NCBI GenBank assembly: GCA_017354065.1
Contig: JAFMRN010000073.1
Coordinates: 4,016-9,422 of the forward strand
Source of the DNA: Solirubrobacterales bacterium
GTDB lineage: Bacteria > Actinomycetota > Thermoleophilia > Solirubrobacterales > Solirubrobacteraceae
Length of the DNA stretch: 5,407 nucleotides
Direction of reading: 5' to 3'
A model generated the notes under the pieces. It was given only the letters and a program-made list of their open reading frames with translations. It did no database searches and was not told where the DNA came from. This document shows, one piece after another, positions 5,308-5,407 of this stretch. The translations under genes were made by a program, and so were the position numbers. Numbering within the stretch: the stretch's first letter is position 1; each line of letters starts with the position of its first letter.

Positions 5308-5407
5308 TTAGGAAGCGGGTTTCCGCGCGAGGATGTTCAGGCGGACGTAGTCCAGCACCACCGGCTCACCGATGCGCCCCAGCACCGTGTCGATGAAGCC
5401 CTCCCGC
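5308..5407 (-). CDS. C-terminal end of an unidentified protein (gene runs in from the right edge)
   Basis: Reading the minus strand from the edge gives 32 sense codons and then TAA at 5310-5308. The peptide begins REGFIDTVLGRIG and ends EPVVLDYVRLNILARKPAS. The frame is open to the edge and most codons end in G or C (for example GAC ACG GTG CTG), which fits a real coding end. The only other features are its orientation and the 44-bp gap to the ATPase gene, which allow it to be in the same transcript. I do not recognise the family from so short a piece. A cytosolic enzyme such as a methyltransferase is conceivable, but nothing visible proves it. Confidence 0.6.
   Translation of the reverse strand, partial: REGFIDTVLGRIGEPVVLDYVRLNILARKPAS

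Overview
The window looks like a chromosomal segment of a GC-rich actinomycete-type bacterium. The codons are strongly GC-ending, there is a two-lobed MMPL/RND exporter, and there is an AbiEi-like/DUF559 fusion protein of the kind common in Actinomycetota. A Thermoleophilia/Solirubrobacterales origin is possible, but this is a guess from gene style, not a match I could run. All six genes I can support lie on the minus strand, so transcription runs from the right end of the window to the left. Spacing is tight throughout: 44 bp, a 4-bp overlap, 37 bp, 18 bp, and a 32-bp overlap.

In the direction of transcription the layout is as follows. (1) 5308-5407 is the last 32 codons of an unidentified gene cut by the window edge. 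(2) 5263-4517 and 4520-3753 encode a two-gene ABC-2 type exporter, an ATPase and a permease with a 4-bp ATGA overlap, closely resembling the YadG/YadH pair. (3) 3715-2819 encodes a 298-residue protein with an AbiEi-type winged-helix N-terminus and a DUF559 (PD-(D/E)XK nuclease-like) C-terminus. (4) 2800-473 encodes a 775-residue MMPL-family transporter with both conserved transmembrane Asp-Tyr pairs. (5) 504-1 is the first 168 codons of leuB (3-isopropylmalate dehydrogenase, leucine biosynthesis), which continues beyond the left edge and starts inside the 3' end of the MMPL gene.

The two transport modules (YadGH-like and MMPL) flank the AbiEi-DUF559 gene. Nothing in the sequence gives their substrates. 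leuB is housekeeping metabolism and its link to the exporter may be only positional.

The most notable non-coding signal is a 38-bp near-perfect inverted repeat (3696-3733) centred on the start codon of the AbiEi-DUF559 gene: arms of 8 bp and 7 bp, a 2-nt mismatch, and a 4-nt loop that contains the ATG. AbiEi antitoxins are known to autoregulate by binding inverted repeats near their promoters, so this is a good candidate operator or translational switch for what seems to be an orphan AbiEi-like protein with a nuclease domain. Smaller oddities are a 14-bp direct repeat across the ATPase start codon, a seven-glycine run in the MMPL membrane domain, and the lack of recognisable Shine-Dalgarno sequences before most genes. 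I saw no tRNA, rRNA, CRISPR array or insertion sequence, and no gene-free stretch longer than about 45 bases.
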